Source: Pyronema omphalodes (Eukaryota > Ascomycota > Pezizomycetes > Pezizales > Pyronemataceae). From it: DNA of 64,000 bases. The position numbers were made by a program, and so were the translations under genes. The stretch lies in the NCBI GenBank assembly GCA_024516155.1, contig JAJJXM010000031.1:248001-312000 (forward strand), given 5' to 3'. This document shows positions 36,006 through 48,536 of this stretch, piece by piece. Position 1 is the first letter of the stretch, and each line of letters opens with the position of its first letter. Under the pieces are notes generated by a model, which saw nothing but the letters and a program-made list of their open reading frames with translations, was not told the DNA's origin and searched no databases.

Positions 36006-37110
36006 GGCTGAGAATGTACATTGTATGGTGCGGTGTCTCTTTATGTCGCATCCGGAAGTAAAGTCACGAGATAGGTAGGAAACAAGTCACGAGACTGAAC
36101 AAAGAAAAGAACAAGGAAAATTGCTAGGCTTCCCGCTTGACTGCCACATCGAAGCTTGAAGCTCTAGCATCTAAGGAAGCTTCTGCTTGCCCCAGCTTTC
36201 TATCTGCTTTGAAAAGATCAATACCTCACACGGAAACTTTATGTTGCTTACAGCTTTAAATGTGCAATTTAACATGCTGAGAAGAGGTGCTGATTCAAAG
36301 CGTAGTACAGTGACGGCTGACGGCTGAACAAAGCTTGCTGCTATGTACTCTCTCAAAGACAGTATGCAGCCAGCTGCTGTCGTCCTGTACTGTCTTGCCT
36401 GCTGTGGCGTGCAGAAACACATACACATACATACCAACTGCTACATCTGTCCTCAAAACCGGGTAGCAGTACTGGGTGTGGCGCCCTCCCCCCCGGCTCA
36501 GATACAGTCTGGAAATGCCCTCCCCCCCCCGCCCGCCTCCGTCAAGGTGCTCCTCCATAGCTTTGTATAAAACATTCAGATGGCGATAATAGACGTCAGC
36601 TTCCAAAAGGTGCACTAATGATACCCATCTACCCGCTGCTTGCCCTGCTGGTGGTGTAGCGAGTCTAGCCTCGCTGGCGGTGGTGGGCCTATCCACGAGT
36701 AGATTTCAACGAGTTATGTCGATGATGATGCCGTTGAATCGGCCCTGTGTAATGTACTCAAGTGTTGGCTGCGTATAGACTGGGATGCTTGGCGGGTTTT
36801 ACGAGGGTAGAAAGACATCCACACCTTTTCTACTCTTTTCCTGCTTCTCTCTTGCACTTCACCTCCAAAACCCTCCTTCACTGCGGACCCTCAAGATTAC
36901 TTGCTGGGTGATCGCGTCCGACAACTACAGCATCACTGCTCAGTACGCGACTCGTATAACGACTATCGAAGCGTTTCTTTCCCTTTTTCCCGTTGCCAGC
37001 CCGCCCGGCTGTTCTGGCACGAACGGTCATTTTCCCTATCAGGACTTCCTGAAGGTGAGTTCCGTTAAAAAAAAAATCCTTTTCGGTTGAGCATCTATCG
37101 AGATCCGAGA

Positions 37111-37731
37111 ATGTCGAGAGTAGAGCGGAGCAGAGTACTACGAGATTGTGGTGGCGAGCGCGGCGAGCAGGAGACGGACGGTTGTTGTTCACACCATTCA
37201 CTCGGCAAACTCGCTCGCAGGGCTCAATACGGCTGCTTCAACCCCTCCCCACATCCCAAAACTTTCCCCTCCCACATTTTTTCTTTATTCCTTTCTTCCT
37301 TGTCAAGTAAGAGCTGCACGACACACTGTCATCACGAAACTCATTACCTCCGACCGCAGAAGGTGTTGCAAGTTCAACCCTTCATTTCTTCTTCGACCAC
37401 GGGTGACTTCTGTACCTATCCCCCAAATCCCATTTTCTATCTCAGCACAGCTCGGTTCTTTCGATCCGTCGTGCTTTTCTCTGATTCCCCTCCCATCCTC
37501 CACCACCACCACCGCTTCCCACAAAGAATCGCTATCACTACCCACCACAGCACAGCCCCACTCCATTCTCACATTTCTTCTTTGCACCATCTGTGGTCTG
37601 TGGTATCCGCTCCAAACACGTTCAATTCTTTACTGTCCGCTGCTTTGTGCTGTCTCGGTTGCCTCGACTCCCTGTTCGTCAATCTAACTAAGCTAACTCT
37701 CGTCCCGATAGTTAAATCTGTACCCAGATAG
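37111..37731 (+). other. ATG-initiated open frame in the eIF4G leader region (206 codons)
   Basis: A frame opens at ATG 37111 (MSRVERSRVLRD) and runs to 37731, 204 bp before the eIF4G start. Composition is dominated by Ser, His, Pro and Leu from the C/T-rich DNA, with no domain, so it is probably not a conserved protein. If transcription starts upstream of 37111 it would act as a long upstream ORF; if it starts downstream it is irrelevant. A donor-like GAAG/GTGAGT at about 37050 could also mark a 5' UTR intron. Confidence 0.25.
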
Positions 37732-37934
37732 CCCCACCTTCCTAGACTCCGTACCAAAAAATACAGACTGTCACACTACTACAACCCGATCGACACGACA
37801 CCCCTCCCCCCACCTCTCCACCGAGCCGCACTACCGCACGGTACACGCCACTCTAATCACCATCTATATTGGCCCTTTTTCTCCTACCCTTCGACTCAAA
37901 CGTTTCCCACTCAAAACCCATTCAACTCAATCGA

Positions 37935-40900
37935 ATGACCAGCATCGCCGCCGCTTCTTCTCCCCAAGCCAACACCTCGAACACGAACAATTCGTCTCCG
38001 GCCCACGCACGCACACCCTCAAGCAGCGGTCAATCTTCATCTGCCGTTGTGCCGGCCAACGCCCCCGCCCCGCGAGCGTTCTCGTACGCCAACGCCGTTA
38101 CAGCCAACAAGCCGACCCCAACTGGACCTGGTGCAGCAAGCTCGAGCAAATCAGCAGCAGCCGCCCCCTCAGTTTCAGGCGCAGTTTCTGGACAACATGC
38201 CCGATCAGCCTCGACAACTTCTGTACCGGTGAATGGAAAGATACAACCGGCTGTTCCTGTAAACGCCGCACCGAACGGAATCTCTTCTACATACACCAGT
38301 GGAGGTCAGCAGAACAGAAAGTCCTCTGTAGCCACAGCTAACATGCCTAACGGTTCGTCACGTGGTGCACCAAATATCAAGTTTGGTGACGCCAGCAACC
38401 CGCAACAATCGGGATCCGCCTCCGCAGCAGGATCTAATCTGACTGCACCCATGGCCAACCCGAGAGCTTCTTCTCCGGCGCCTGCAGCGGCTGCCCAGAC
38501 TGTCGTCAGTGGTGGTCAGATTCCTCCAACTGGTGCAAGGGGTATCCAGTTTGGAGATGCTACACCACAGCAGAGACCGGTTTCCATGCCTCCTCAAGCC
38601 CATGTTCCCCAAGGACCAGGAATGGGCCGTGGCCACAATCGGCACGAGTCTGCTCAGTCTCATAACGAGCAGGGCCCTAACCCGAACCATGGAGGCCGTG
38701 GAGGCCGTATGGGTATGAACCGTGGTGGATATAATCAACAGTATCAGAACCAGCCATACAACAATAACTATGGCGGTCGTGGTAATTACCAGGCTGCTAA
38801 CCAGCAGCGGGGCGGGCCACCTAGCATGGGCAATGCCGGGCAACAGTACCCTAACCAACAATATCCTAGCTCGCCGCGCGCAATTCCTCGCAGTCCTGGG
38901 ATTGCCCACGTGCAACCACATCAGAGCCCATCCATGGCGCCCGTGATCCCGGCTAATCCCACTCCTCAGCTTTTTACGCCACACCATGCAGCGCCACCGT
39001 ACCCTGGTGCCAGCCCGGCTATCGTAAGTTACCCTCATTACATCATTGCCGTTTAGCTCTTAGCTCTTAGCTGTTAGCTGTTAGCTGCATTCTCGGTGAA
39101 TTTTTTTTTCTAACCGTGAGCCTTCAACAGCCATACCAAACTTTGTTTCCCGCGGACCCGAGCGCTGGATATTATCACCCTTACGGCCACCCCATGGCGT
39201 ACCCTACTCCTTACCCTACTCAAGCTACTAGCCCACGTCCTGGCTTTTCCCAGCCTAATCCTATGGTAGTCATGCCTGGTGCTGCCCCACCCTTTTACCC
39301 CATCGCCCAAGGACAAGCCATGTCTCGTTCCAACAGCACCAACCCTGGCGAAGTCATGCACCGACCTCAATCAAGTATGAGCCAGCACCCCCAACCTCCC
39401 ATGACCCCTCAACCTCAGCACATCATGCCTCAGCCCGCTGGCACTCCCTCACCTGCCGCTCCTTTCCAGGTCGCCCCCAAGAAGAAGACTAGCAGTGCCA
39501 TCGCCATCAAGGACCCCAACTCTGGCAAGACTGTCGTTCCCGTTCCTGCAGCTTCTCCCGTCATTGTCAGCTCCTTCGAGGCCCCCGCCACTGCTGCTAC
39601 CCGTACCGAAACTACACACATTCGTACCGGTTCTACCAGCGCCGACCCTCAGGCTGAGAACAAGCGTGCCGCCATGAGACAGCAGGTTCTTGCCAGGAAG
39701 CAAGCCTCTGAGGAGGCTGAGAAGGCCGAGAAGGCTCGCCTCGAAGAGGAGGCCGCTAAAAAATTACAAGATGATGCCAAACGCCAGCAGGAGGAAGCCG
39801 AGGCGGAGGCCAAGGCCAAGGCTGATGCTGAGGAGGCGAAGAAGCGTGAAGAGGAGGAGAAGGCCAAGGCTGAACAAGAGGCTGCTGCCGCCGCCGCTGC
39901 CGCCAAGGCTGCTGAGGAGCAGGCCTTGAAGGAAGCCGAAGCAAAGGCTCAGCGTGAGGCTGATGAGAAGGAGAAGGCTGCTAAGGAAGCCGAGGAGAAG
40001 GCAAAGGCTGAGGCCGAAGCTGAGTCTGCTAAGCCCGCCGAAGAAACCGCAGAGCCCAAGGAGGTTCAGGCTGATGCCACCGAGACCACCGAGGCTGCTG
40101 CCACCGAGACCTCTGTCACCGAGGATTCCACCGCTGCTGATTCTAAGCCCGCCCGTAGAGCTACCCCTGCCGCTCTTAACCTCGCTCTCAAGACCGACGA
40201 GCCTGCATTGCCTTCTGCTGCGCTCACCGCTCTCCGATCAGCTCGTCGCCTCGAGACCTTGAAGGGCCTTGAGTACCCCGAGGGTATCCTGTCCCCCAAT
40301 CCTGCGCTCAACCCTACCGAAGCTCCTGCCAAGTTCCGTTATGACAAGGATTTCTTGATGCAGTTCCAGACTGTATTCACCGACAAGCCCTCCACTGACT
40401 GGGACGAAAGGATGTCCAAGACTATTGGAGACATTGAGTCTGCCCGTCCTGGTGTTGGTTCCCGCACACCCTCTGGTATGGCCTCTCGCTCCACTTCTTC
40501 CAGAGGATCATCGAGCATGCAGCCATCTATGGGTGCTATGGGATCATTTGGAAGTAGTAGCTTCAACAAGCCCCTTGGAACTTCCATGGAGCGCTTCCAG
40601 GCTTCTAGCAAGCCTGCTATGGGTATGATGGGTGGTATGGGACTTGGAGGACAGCGTCCCGGCCCTCTTGCCCGCACAGGATCTAGTGCTTCCCTCGCCG
40701 GAGCCGCCTCGAATAACGCTTCCAACGCTCGCACGAACAATAGATCTGCTCGTGGCAACAGCAAGCGGGGTACTGCCGGTGCTGGTGGTGCCTCCATGGA
40801 GAGGTCTGAGTCTCGCCAACAGCCCTCCCAACCCACTATCCCCTTGGCCGACGTCAAGCCCCTTCCCGTTTCCGCCAACAGATGGCAGCCTCGCAGCGTC

Positions 40901-42315
40901 AAGGCCGCTGCCGACCCCGCCGCCGCCGCCACCGCTGCTCCTGGTTCTTCTGATGTCGAGTTGATGGAGCCTGACATGGTTCAGCGTAAGGTCAAGGCTG
41001 CCTTGAACAAGATGACCCCCGAGAAGTTCGACAAGATTTCCGACCAGATCCTTGAGATTACCGCCCAGTCCAAACATGAGAGCGACGGTCGCACCCTCCG
41101 CCAGGTTATCCAGCTTACTTTCGACAAGGCTTGTGACGAGGCTCACTGGGCTTCTATGTACGCCAAGTTCTGCAAGAAGATGTTGGAGACCATGGATTCC
41201 GATATTAAGGACGAGAACATCAGAGACAAGGCTGGACAGGTTGTTACTGGAGGAAACTTGTTCCGCAAGTACTTGTTGAACAGATGTCAGGAGGAGTTTG
41301 AGCGCGGATGGAAGGTTAACCTTCCTCCTACTCCCGAGGGTGTCAGTGAGGAGGTTATGATGCTCTCTGACGAATACTACATTGCTGCCGCTGCCAAGCG
41401 CAAGGGTCTTGGTCTCGTCCAGTTTATTGGAGAGCTCTTCAAGCTCAACATGTTGACTGAGCGTATCATGAACGAGTGTGTTCGCAAGTTGCTCGACTTC
41501 GAGGGTATTCCCGAGGACGAGACTGTTGAATCCTTGGCCAAGCTTCTTCGCACCATTGGTATCCAGCTCGACTCTTCTGAGAGAAGCAAGCCTCTTATGG
41601 ACCAGTACTTTGGCCGTATCCAGGGTATGATTGACAACAAGGAGCTCAACTCTCGTATGCGCTTCATGCTTATGGTAAGCCCACAAATTTACGCGATGAT
41701 GAAGGAATATGACTAATCTCTTTCTTCAGGACGTTGTCGACCTCCGAAAGATGGGCTGGGACTCCAAGGAAACCGACAAGGGTCCCAAGACCATCCAGGA
41801 AATTCACGAGGAGGCCATCCGCGCTCAAGCTGAGAAGGCTGCTGCCTCTCAGGCTAGCCGAAGCAGCCGTCCCCAGGGTGGCCGTGAGAACTCTTACCGT
41901 GGCCATGGTCAATACGGAGGTCCTCCTCCCGCCGCCCGCGACAACCTTAGCCCCAACGACCTTGCTAGACTTGGCAACCGCGCCCGCAACTCTGGCTCCA
42001 GCATGACCGCCAGCTTCGGTCCCTCAACCAGCCTTGGTCCCCGTGGAAGTGCAGGCGGAAGCAGACGTGGACTCGGTCCCCGTGATGACTCTGGACTTTC
42101 CTCCAGAGCTGCTACCCCCCCTGTTCCCCAGTCCACTGCTTCTACGAACCCATTCCAGTAAGTTTATCAAACTAACGAATCTTGAATTATCATATGCTAA
42201 TACATATATCAGCATGTTGGCGAACACCGACACCGGTGACGGTCACGATGCGGTTTCTCCCCCTCCCCAGACCGAGGTCTCCAACACTCAGCCTGCCACT
42301 GAGGAGTCATCTTAA
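37935..42315 (+). CDS. Eukaryotic translation initiation factor 4G, 1387 aa, four exons
   Basis: Exons 37935-39023, 39131-41674, 41730-42157 and 42213-42315; all phases agree. eIF4G scaffolds the cap-binding complex eIF4F, linking eIF4E, eIF4A and poly(A)-binding protein. Seen: a long disordered, Gln/Pro/Asn- and Arg/Gly-rich N-terminus (an RGG-like patch near residues 255-295); an Ala/Glu/Lys-rich helical stretch (about 540-675); an eIF4E-binding motif YDKDFLM (YxxxxL-phi, Y767); and an MIF4G HEAT domain (about 970-1225) starting at VQRKVKAALNKMTPEKFD. Arg/Ser-rich RNA-binding sequence follows it. There is no MA3 or second HEAT domain, as is usual in fungi. The in-frame ATG at 37935 was chosen because upstream in-frame sequence lacks an ATG and is leader-like. 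The last exon is only 34 codons. Intron 1 (39024-39130) holds a CTTAGCT/GTTAGCT microsatellite. Confidence 0.96.
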
Positions 42316-43453
42316 AAACACTGTTACACTACGTGGCGCTATGGGTTTAGATTTTTATTTATTTTAGAAAACGGTGTTCTGTTGGGTTTGCTTCTGTTTA
42401 AGGCTGGGGAAAATTTGATTTTTTGTTTCATTGTGTTAATCTCTAGTTTTGTTGGGTCATCATTTCTTTTCTATTTTGGGATGAAAAGTTGACTGCATTT
42501 AATACTTTTCCTTAGGCGCTTGGGGGTATCGTCTTCGTCATGGGAAAACTCTCTGTGCTTTGCGTCTGGAAAAAAATATGGGAACGGGATATGGCTTGGG
42601 CGGCACTTTGAGGGGTTTGATAGAGTAAGGAAAGGGCCATGGAACTATGGGAAATACACGGGGTTTGACGAGAGTTTCTTCCTTTGGTGTTTTAGGGAAA
42701 AGTTTGTATTTTTTTTTCTGTTGTCACCCTTTTTTTTATTTTACAGTCACTGTATATCTTTTCTTTATATCAGGGATGCCAACTTATTGCTAGTTATGCA
42801 TGTCTAGTATGAAGAAAGATGGGCGATTTTTCTTTTCTCTTATGATGATTCGTATGAGTCACGAGTTGTTATGATGTACTCTTAGGTTGGAATCGTTAGA
42901 AATCGGTTTACCTAAAACGAGGAAAAGTGAAATCAAATGAAATCAAGTGAAATCGGTGCAAGGACTTCGTCAAACCCTCAATTGAGCTGTGTCCACATAA
43001 ATCTCTTACCAATGCTATTGCTTTCTTTACATCTAAGAACTTTGTATTGCAATTGGTGACAGACTTATAGATGTAGACATAATACGGAAATCGTTGCGGT
43101 AGCTTTGTGAAAGAGTGCAGTTATTTACAATCCAAGTCAACCTCCTATGCGTTAATCGATGACTTTGTGTTAGCCTGTAAGACAAGAGGAAAATACGAGT
43201 GGGAAACAATTGAATCGTGCGACGGAGCAACCTAGAGATGGAACACCCGCTCCATCTCACAAGCGGTGATCTTCGAGCGCCGACATCGAAGCCTTTACAT
43301 CTATCTCCTCCATCGCCAATCAACCCACAATTTGCAACCAACCTACCTCTACCAATTGCCGCCCAGCGGGATTCCCTCTTAGTTTTGTTTTGGAACATAG
43401 AAAGTTTGAAGGACTGACCTGATCTTGAACGGACTAAAACGACTACGAAAATC
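42316..43453. other. Intergenic: eIF4G 3' UTR and promoter of next gene
   Basis: T-rich 3' flank to about 42800, then mixed sequence. Overlapping opposite-strand frames at 43033-43455 have no domain and are not called. Confidence 0.6.
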
Positions 43454-45802
43454 ATGATTTCTTTTGCTACTGTTAAACAAACGACAGCCGAATCTTTAAG
43501 GACTGTTGTTGCGACTGTATTATTGCTTCTTTTGATACCTTGCTTTTTGTGTTCTATCTTTTTGATAACGTAGGTCCCCTGTGGCTGTGTGTTCGTTGAC
43601 CGGTTTGTGATGGGATGATGTGCTGATATGAGTTGAAATCATCTAGGGCTATTTTGTCTCCGATTGTTGTTGTCGTTTTGATTCATTTTACAGGCTTGCA
43701 GGATGTCGCGAAAGGTATCCTGATGTTTATTGGAAGTTACTTGCCGTCTTTTATTACTGAAATGGGGATTATGGAAACTATCAAAAAGTTGGTCTTAACC
43801 TATTTATCGATACCCTTCCTTCCTTCCTTTGTTTTATCCAGGGAAAATAAAATACTGACAAAAAGATGATGTAGAAATAAAACTCCAACGACGGAAACAT
43901 CACAAGAAAATCCAGAAAGTTCGGATATATCTACAAACTCGTGTTACAATACCACAAAGGAAACTAGACATTCGGAACTTCATCAGCGGAAATCAATCCC
44001 CTCGGAATTTTTCGACGAGAATGAAGATTCGTCTCATCTTACGGCTTCGTTGAATTCTACTGAAAACTCGATCCCGCCTCATGCTCATTGGTCGACAGTG
44101 ATGGCATTACGACCTCCTAGTCCTATGGAACATCATCACCGCTCACCGATTCGCTGGCCATCGCCCTCACATAGTCCTTCCACCACTCCCGAAATCCAAC
44201 GCAGCCCAGTCCGTATCGAAGCTGCTGTACAGTTAGCTCTATCAACATCATCTGGGCCATCATCCTCTCTACAATCCGAGTTTCATAACCTACCAACCGA
44301 TGGCGGTGATTACTCAGACGTAGGAGTGCATTCCTTTGAGTCATTAGGAGCCGAAGACGATGTAGATTTCTACATTCCCCGGGTTAATCCCGCTACTATT
44401 TCCGATGACAAGAAGCACGCCCTCATTGCCCGACTAAAGAACGTTATCAACGAGCTTGAGGGAGCTATCAGGGAGCCGAGTCCTAGCTTGACAAGGGCTT
44501 CTTTATCCACACCCATTACTGCGATTCAGACTCCTCCCCCGAGACCAGCGGCGGTACCAAGACATAGAGTCATCTCTAGAAGACTCAGTATGTCGAATCT
44601 TAATGCACATAGGATCGATCTTTCGCCGAGAGGTATCTCGGTGAGGGATATGAACAGGATTTCGACCTCCCCGAATGCGGAGGGATTGTATGGTGCGGAG
44701 AATATGGATTTGGATTATTGGTCGGGCTTTGATCGCACTTATAGTGATACTGAGAGGTCGTTTGAGAGTATTGATGAGTCTCTGAGCTGGAGAGCTTCGA
44801 AGGGGAAGTGGGTGGTTAAAGGAGTAAGCACACCTAATTTAGAGGTGATGGGCTATGATATGTTGGTTGCTAATGGTTATGGGAAGGTCAATATTATGAA
44901 GCCACTTGATGAAGAATCTGTTGGTAGCAACAGCTCTGTCCCTTCTCCTGTCTCTGCTAAAAAGGAAGTTCGTTTTGCCGAGAGCACCTCGGCGGGCGTT
45001 CACAATGTACTATCCCCCTTCTCGCACCTCCCCCCGAATATTCTCTTTCTGCTTGGTGGTTTCTGACGCTCAGCTCTCATAGTCTCCCACTCCCTCGACC
45101 TCCCGTACTCCAACCAAAATGTCCGCCGAAAACACCCCCTCTCACAGCCCCGCCAAATGCCCCAGCACTCCCGTCCCCTTCGAAGACGAAGCTGGTGGCA
45201 GCGGCAAGCCCCCCATAAGCCTTCATCGTCCAGTCCTCTCCAAGATCTCGAATCTAGAACCCCACCGTCAAGGTGCGGCCCCTGTGCTTTCTAGTCCTGG
45301 TGGATCCGTTTCGAGGGACCTTATCAAGCACTGGGAGGAACTCAGTAAGGCTGGGTCACCTTCCAGAGTCGCTGCTGGGGTGAATATTGAAACCAGTCCT
45401 GCAGCCTCGAGAGGAAGTTCTGTAAGGAGTTCCAAAACTTCCGAGAAGGGAATGACTGGTGAGAGGGTATTTGATAATTCGATAGATGTTGAAGAGGAAG
45501 AGGAGGATGGTCAGTATAATACTCCTGAAGATATGGGAATGGTTATAGACCAGAAACGAACAGCGGTAATTACGGCTAAGAGCTTGGTTAATAGAATGGG
45601 GATGAAAACAGCAGAAAAGGTTGTGGAACACCTGGATGGAATTGATGAGAGAGGAGTCGATATGCAGGATTTTATGGAGATGTTGGAAGATGGGAATCAA
45701 AACGCTCTGTCGATTGAGAGGTTCTTGTCTATGCGTCCAATGGAAGGTGAAATTGGTATTAGAAAGGTCTTGAGTACGGATAGTCTGGATGAATGCTTTT
45801 GA
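43454..45802 (+). CDS. Unrecognised fungal protein with N-terminal membrane segment(s), 702 aa, four exons
   Basis: Exons 43454-43569, 43647-43787, 43875-45006 and 45083-45802, phase-consistent over 703 codons with stop. Intron signals: GTAGGT...ATCTAG; GTTGGT...ACTGAC...GATGTAG; GTACTA...TTCTGAC...CATAG. The N-terminus carries two adjacent hydrophobic stretches (about residues 18-38 and 40-57), probably one or two membrane helices. The rest is Ser/Pro-rich and hydrophilic, with an ARLKNVINELEGAIREPSPS segment that may form a short helix. The SRRLSMSNLNAHRI and SFESIDESL patches resemble kinase targets. The C-terminal about 120 residues are more ordered (helical stretch around AKSLVNRMGMKTAEKVVEHL). 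No family recognised; ER or plasma-membrane anchoring is inference. Without the third intron the two halves appear as separate ORFs. Confidence 0.72.
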
Positions 45803-45954
45803 GGGTTTATGGAGTTGTTTCTTTCTTTTCTTTTTTTTTTTTTTTTTTTTCTTTCGGGTTTCGGTTTTTTGTTTTTTTTTTTTGTTGGGGAAAACGGTGC
45901 GCATTAGTATTATGTATGTTTTCTTTTTGGGAGGGGGAGAGGGAGGGTTAACAG

Positions 45955-46015
45955 GAATTGGGAGTTTAGGGGATTGGGGATTGGAGATTAGGGATTAGGG
46001 ATTAGGGGAATGTGG
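45955..46015. repeat. G-rich GGATTGGGGATTGG block with ATTAGGG triplicate
   Basis: GGGGATTGGGGATTGG is followed by GATTAGGGATTAGGGATTAGGGG at 45986-46008; the latter is a 7-bp telomere-like repeat. Confidence 0.9.
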
Positions 46016-46286
46016 GTCTAGGAGATTGGGCTATTGGGCTATTGGTGATTAGGTGGTTATAAGGTGGATACCCCGCATTGATATGCTCTATGGAAACGTA
46101 AAGGCTTTGTTAAATACAAATTGCAAATATTTTTGATTATTGATTATTGATATTACCTGCTCTGTGTGTGAGGTGTGAGTAGAAGTAGAAGTAAAGGGTG
46201 GTACTGGATTGTTGTGGTTTTGGATTGATACTGGAGGATGATGATGATGATGGGAAGTTGAGGGGCTTGGACTGGCTATAACCAAA

Positions 46287-46361
46287 CCCCCAATTCCCAA
46301 TATCCAATCCCCAATCCCCAATCCCCAATCCCCAATCCCCAATCCCCAATCCTCAATCCCG
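46287..46361. repeat. CCCCAAT minisatellite (C-rich strand on top)
   Basis: About eight copies of ATCCCCA/CAATCCC occur. It is the reverse complement of the GGGGATTG units at 45960 and 46551-46930, so the blocks are in inverted orientation. Confidence 0.92.
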
Positions 46362-46550
46362 ACTTCCAACACCCGTTAAACATATAACCCTTCAACACAC
46401 AATTCCTAAAATCAACAATAAAACTCACTTCCTGCAAAATCGAGATTGTTTTCGCTTACATTATACATATGTCTATAGGAAAACTTTGAACTGCAGTAAT
46501 AATAGATGGATAGATAGATGGATGGCTTTTAGCTTTTAGCTTTATTATCT

Positions 46551-46930
46551 GGATTGGGGTTTGGTTTGTTTGGTTTGGGAATGGTGGGGATGGTTTGGGG
46601 TTTGGATTGCGGTTTGGATTGGGGTTTGGATTGGGAATGGTGATTGGGGGATGGGGTTTTGGGGTTTGTGGGGTTTTGGGGTTTGGATTGGGGATTTGGG
46701 GATTTGGGGATTTGGGGATTTGGGAATGGTGATTGGGATGGTGATTGGGATGGTGATTGGGATGGTGATTGGGATGGTGATTGGGATGGTGATTGGGATG
46801 GGAATGGATTGGATTGGGGTTTGGATTGCGGTTTGGGGCTTTGGATTGGGGGATTGGGGGATTTGGGGATTTGGGGATTTGGGGATTTGGGGATTTGGGG
46901 ATTTGGGGGTTTGGATTGAGGCTTGGATTG
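46551..46930. repeat. G-rich compound minisatellite (GGGGATTT, GGGTTTGGATT, GGTGATTGGGAT)
   Basis: GGGGATTT runs at about 46689-46725 and 46858-46910 flank six exact tandem 12-bp units GGTGATTGGGAT at 46728-46799. GGGGTTTGGATTG units lie on both sides. Many runs of four G at short spacing could form G-quadruplexes. Confidence 0.95.
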
Positions 46931-48536
46931 GGGTTTTGGGGTTTTGGAAGTTGGTGATTGGGTTGGGAAGTTTGTTCGGTGTTGTCATTGGGGGTGTTTA
47001 TGAGGGGTTGGGATGGATAGAAGGAATGGATGGTGAAGTTATGGGGGATTTATTTGGTTTTTGGTTTATTTAATGGATACGTGTGTTTTTTTCCTGCATG
47101 GGCTTTTTAGGTCTTGGTCAGCTTATGATTTAAGAATAATAAATAATAAATAGTAAATAATAATGTGTTAGTCAAGATTTCGGATAAATATGAGATGGGA
47201 ATTTGTTTTTTTTTTTTATCTTTTTCCGTTTTGTTATTTATTACCATTATTCTTTGCATCCATTTTTTGTTCATTTTTATTTTCCATTTTGTTCTTCTTT
47301 TCTTTCTTTTTTATTCCGCTGTGGATATACCTGCCGAAGAAAAGAAAATCCAGTACATACCCAACCATCCGGTAAATATCTCCCAACAACACACCAGCCA
47401 TCTCCTCTCCCGAGCCCCGAGTCCCGAGTAAAAGGCATATTTCAAATATGTACTCCAAAATTTCACCCGGCCCGGTCTCGCGCATCGCACATCGCACATA
47501 GGAAGATAAAGGCATATACAGTATACAGGTGTACTTATATATACATACTCTCCGATATCTCCGTACATGACAAAACTCCCCCGTACTTCGCAGTCAATCT
47601 TATCTAGCACATACATACATAGCCGACGCGCAAAGAAGGCCGGAATAGATCTAGCTAGAGATATATAGATGAGATGGATCATGGACCCGTTGTTTGCGTT
47701 ACACAGTATAGCCAGATGTACGTAAGATTAGAGATGTACTGTGCTCCACTTTGATGTGTACCCGGGTATATGGCGACATGCATGCATCAGTAGCCAGGTA
47801 ATGGGTAATGGATAGTGGGTACACGAGTATGTACCTCGTATTTTTTTTTTTTCGCGGGATTGGCATACCATATAGAGGGGCCTCGACTCTTGGATTGGAT
47901 TTTGTGGAGATCCATGTCAGCGGATCGGGCCGGGGAGGATGCGTTGAAGGATGGAAATTCGTATTGGTGGGAGTAGTTATAATGCCTTTATGATTGATTT
48001 GTAGCTTGCTTCGGCTGTGGATTAGTATAGCGATTGGGGATAGCCTTTTTCCCTTTCTCTTTCCCTTTTCCCTTCCTTTACATGTGTTTTTTTGTGGGGT
48101 TGAATAGTGGTATTGTTATGGCATATTTAGCAAGGGTATAAACTACATATAGTCCTTAGTCGCGTTAATATTATATTCACAAGCTAATTGGCTTCTAGAA
48201 GCCCATCACGCGCGTTACGCAAAGATCTCCCGGCTCCGATGGAATGATGTACATTGTACAGTACAGTAGTACAGAGGTTTTAAAAATACCCGATCCCCGC
48301 GTTTTACAAGGATTTTTCTGAAACTCGACTCGAGATTTTGGATCCACCCTACTGATTATTTTGGTGTATGTCACCTGCCTAAAGTTGGTTGGATAAGGGG
48401 GTTTCCCTGGGGCTTCCGTAGGGGCTCCCTGGACGTTCCCTGGGGGCTTGTTTCATCGTTAGTTATTTAATTACTTTATCCTACAATTTGGTTATGTAAA
48501 ACTTATCGGCCCGTAAATGGAATTATAGACCCTGTG

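Larger units (their letters stand above)
31978..37934. other. 6-kb repeat-rich spacer and eIF4G leader
   Basis: No gene is supported before the eIF4G leader. Contents: AT-rich sequence with GATGAATGAT and ATATCCCC runs (32675-32750), a 17-bp triplicate (33020-33070), a C16 tract (33281-33296), a 12-bp minisatellite (33339-33600), a G12 tract (34426-34437), GACAGAAGACAGAAG units (34850-34890), a C20 tract (35332-35351), an A18 run near 35664, and a GAGCTTCGACT array (35936-36005). From about 37200 the plus strand is C/T-rich up to the eIF4G start, consistent with a fungal promoter and leader. Confidence 0.6.

Noticed and set aside
37148..37687. 179-aa ORF in the eIF4G leader
   Set aside because: It begins at GTG and lacks an upstream ATG; composition reflects C/T-rich leader DNA.
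40544..41686. 380-aa minus-strand ORF opposite eIF4G
   Set aside because: It mirrors the codon-biased MIF4G coding strand; the plus frame has the conserved domain and intron signals.
46545..47073. 147-aa and 170-aa ORFs on opposite strands
   Set aside because: Both are by-products of G-rich repeats with periods that avoid stops; there is no natural start context or non-repetitive domain.
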